Positions 40,434 through 40,684 of a stretch of 40,684 bases of DNA are shown piece after piece. Under the pieces are notes generated by a model, which worked only from the letters and a program-made list of their open reading frames with translations, was not told where the DNA came from and ran no database searches. The number at the start of each line of letters is the position of its first letter. Position 1 is the first letter of the stretch. The translations under genes were made by a program, and so were the position numbers. Source of the DNA: CAZDET01 sp964504335 (GTDB taxonomy: Bacteria; Bacteroidota; Bacteroidia; Chitinophagales; Saprospiraceae); the NCBI GenBank assembly GCA_964504335.1, contig CAZDET010000048.1:1-40684 (forward strand), given 5' to 3'.

Positions 40434-40684
40434 GACGGCTTGGGTTGGTTGGCCATAGAAAAATAAGAAATTTCGAGGGATATCATCCAGCGGATAGATG
40501 CTTTTGTAATCTGACAGTGGGGATATCCCGATAGGGCGAATGCATCAAATGCCGGGGGCCGCAAGTCTACCCGGCGGGACATAGCTCGGACCCTCGGCTT
40601 TCCGGCCGGTGGCTGGGCTCGAGGCGCCCCACACCATGTGGGTGGGTATATAAAAGACGGCCCACCCACCTTACCTGCCAACCT
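40434..40684 (-). promoter_or_regulatory. leader region of the CHAT gene with alternative hairpins
   Basis: No convincing gene is visible here. At 40638-40669 the 9-bp arms GTGGGTGGG and CCCACCCAC enclose 14 bases. The left arm can alternatively pair with CCCACA just before it (CCCACA-CCA-TGTGGG). The two foldings exclude each other. The segment is GC-rich compared with neighbouring intergenic DNA. A - strand frame running through it into the CHAT gene has unusual composition and is discounted. Confidence 0.35.

Noticed and set aside
40193..40681. 162-codon - strand frame at the window end
   Set aside because: It runs out of phase through the start of the CHAT gene and is Pro/Arg-rich; it might be a dispersed repeat but nothing supports a protein.

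Overview
The window looks like chromosomal DNA of a Bacteroidota bacterium, most likely of the Saprospiria (Lewinella-like). The reasons are a type IX secretion (T9SS) C-terminal tail on a giant surface protein, an AraC-type regulator with an N-terminal multi-pass membrane half, a Cys-Glu-Asp-Asp-Asp lipoprotein start resembling the Bacteroidota surface-export signal, and a density of CHAT and caspase-like proteases typical of multicellular or filamentous Bacteroidota. No tRNA, rRNA, CRISPR array or transposase was recognised. Family assignments come from reading motifs by eye, not from a database search.

Region 1 (0.4-5.8 kb, + strand) is ordinary accessory metabolism and regulation: two small P-loop kinase-like proteins, a VOC/glyoxalase protein, a membrane AraC regulator, a secreted beta-lactamase-fold serine hydrolase, and a secreted HExxH metallopeptidase with a C-terminal CBM20-like domain. 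Region 2 (5.8-12.3 kb, - strand) is a complete tripartite efflux operon (lipoprotein adaptor, RND pump, TolC channel) with its TetR repressor. Near-identical 18-bp palindromes lie on both sides of tetR, one before tetR and one before the pump operon.

Region 3 (12.3-17.3 kb, - strand) holds a secreted caspase-like protease fused to a formylglycine-generating-enzyme (FGE/SUMF1) domain, an EAD11-like membrane protein, and two secreted proteins of unknown function. Region 4 (17.4-20.3 kb) is a patchwork: a small secreted helical protein, a 162-bp palindromic element with terminal inverted repeats, the broken remnant of what looks like an AHH-type nuclease toxin followed by an intact candidate immunity gene, and an ASCH-like gene behind a 33-bp near-perfect palindrome.

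Region 5 (20.4-26.6 kb) has two lipoproteins on the - strand, a TPR-CHAT protease and a subtilisin, divergent from a + strand sigma factor/anti-sigma pair. Region 6 (26.7-40.4 kb, - strand) has a CHAT protease with one transmembrane helix, a periplasmic TPR protein, and a 3593-residue T9SS surface protein that combines a phosphodiester glycosidase, a metallophosphoesterase and many adhesive modules. The CHAT protein's predicted periplasmic tail and the TPR protein share a short 'SP[AS]I(I/V)..G' motif. The two would lie in the same compartment, which suggests a transmembrane sensor-protease pair. That pair and the sigma/anti-sigma/protease set are the best candidates for an undescribed system here.
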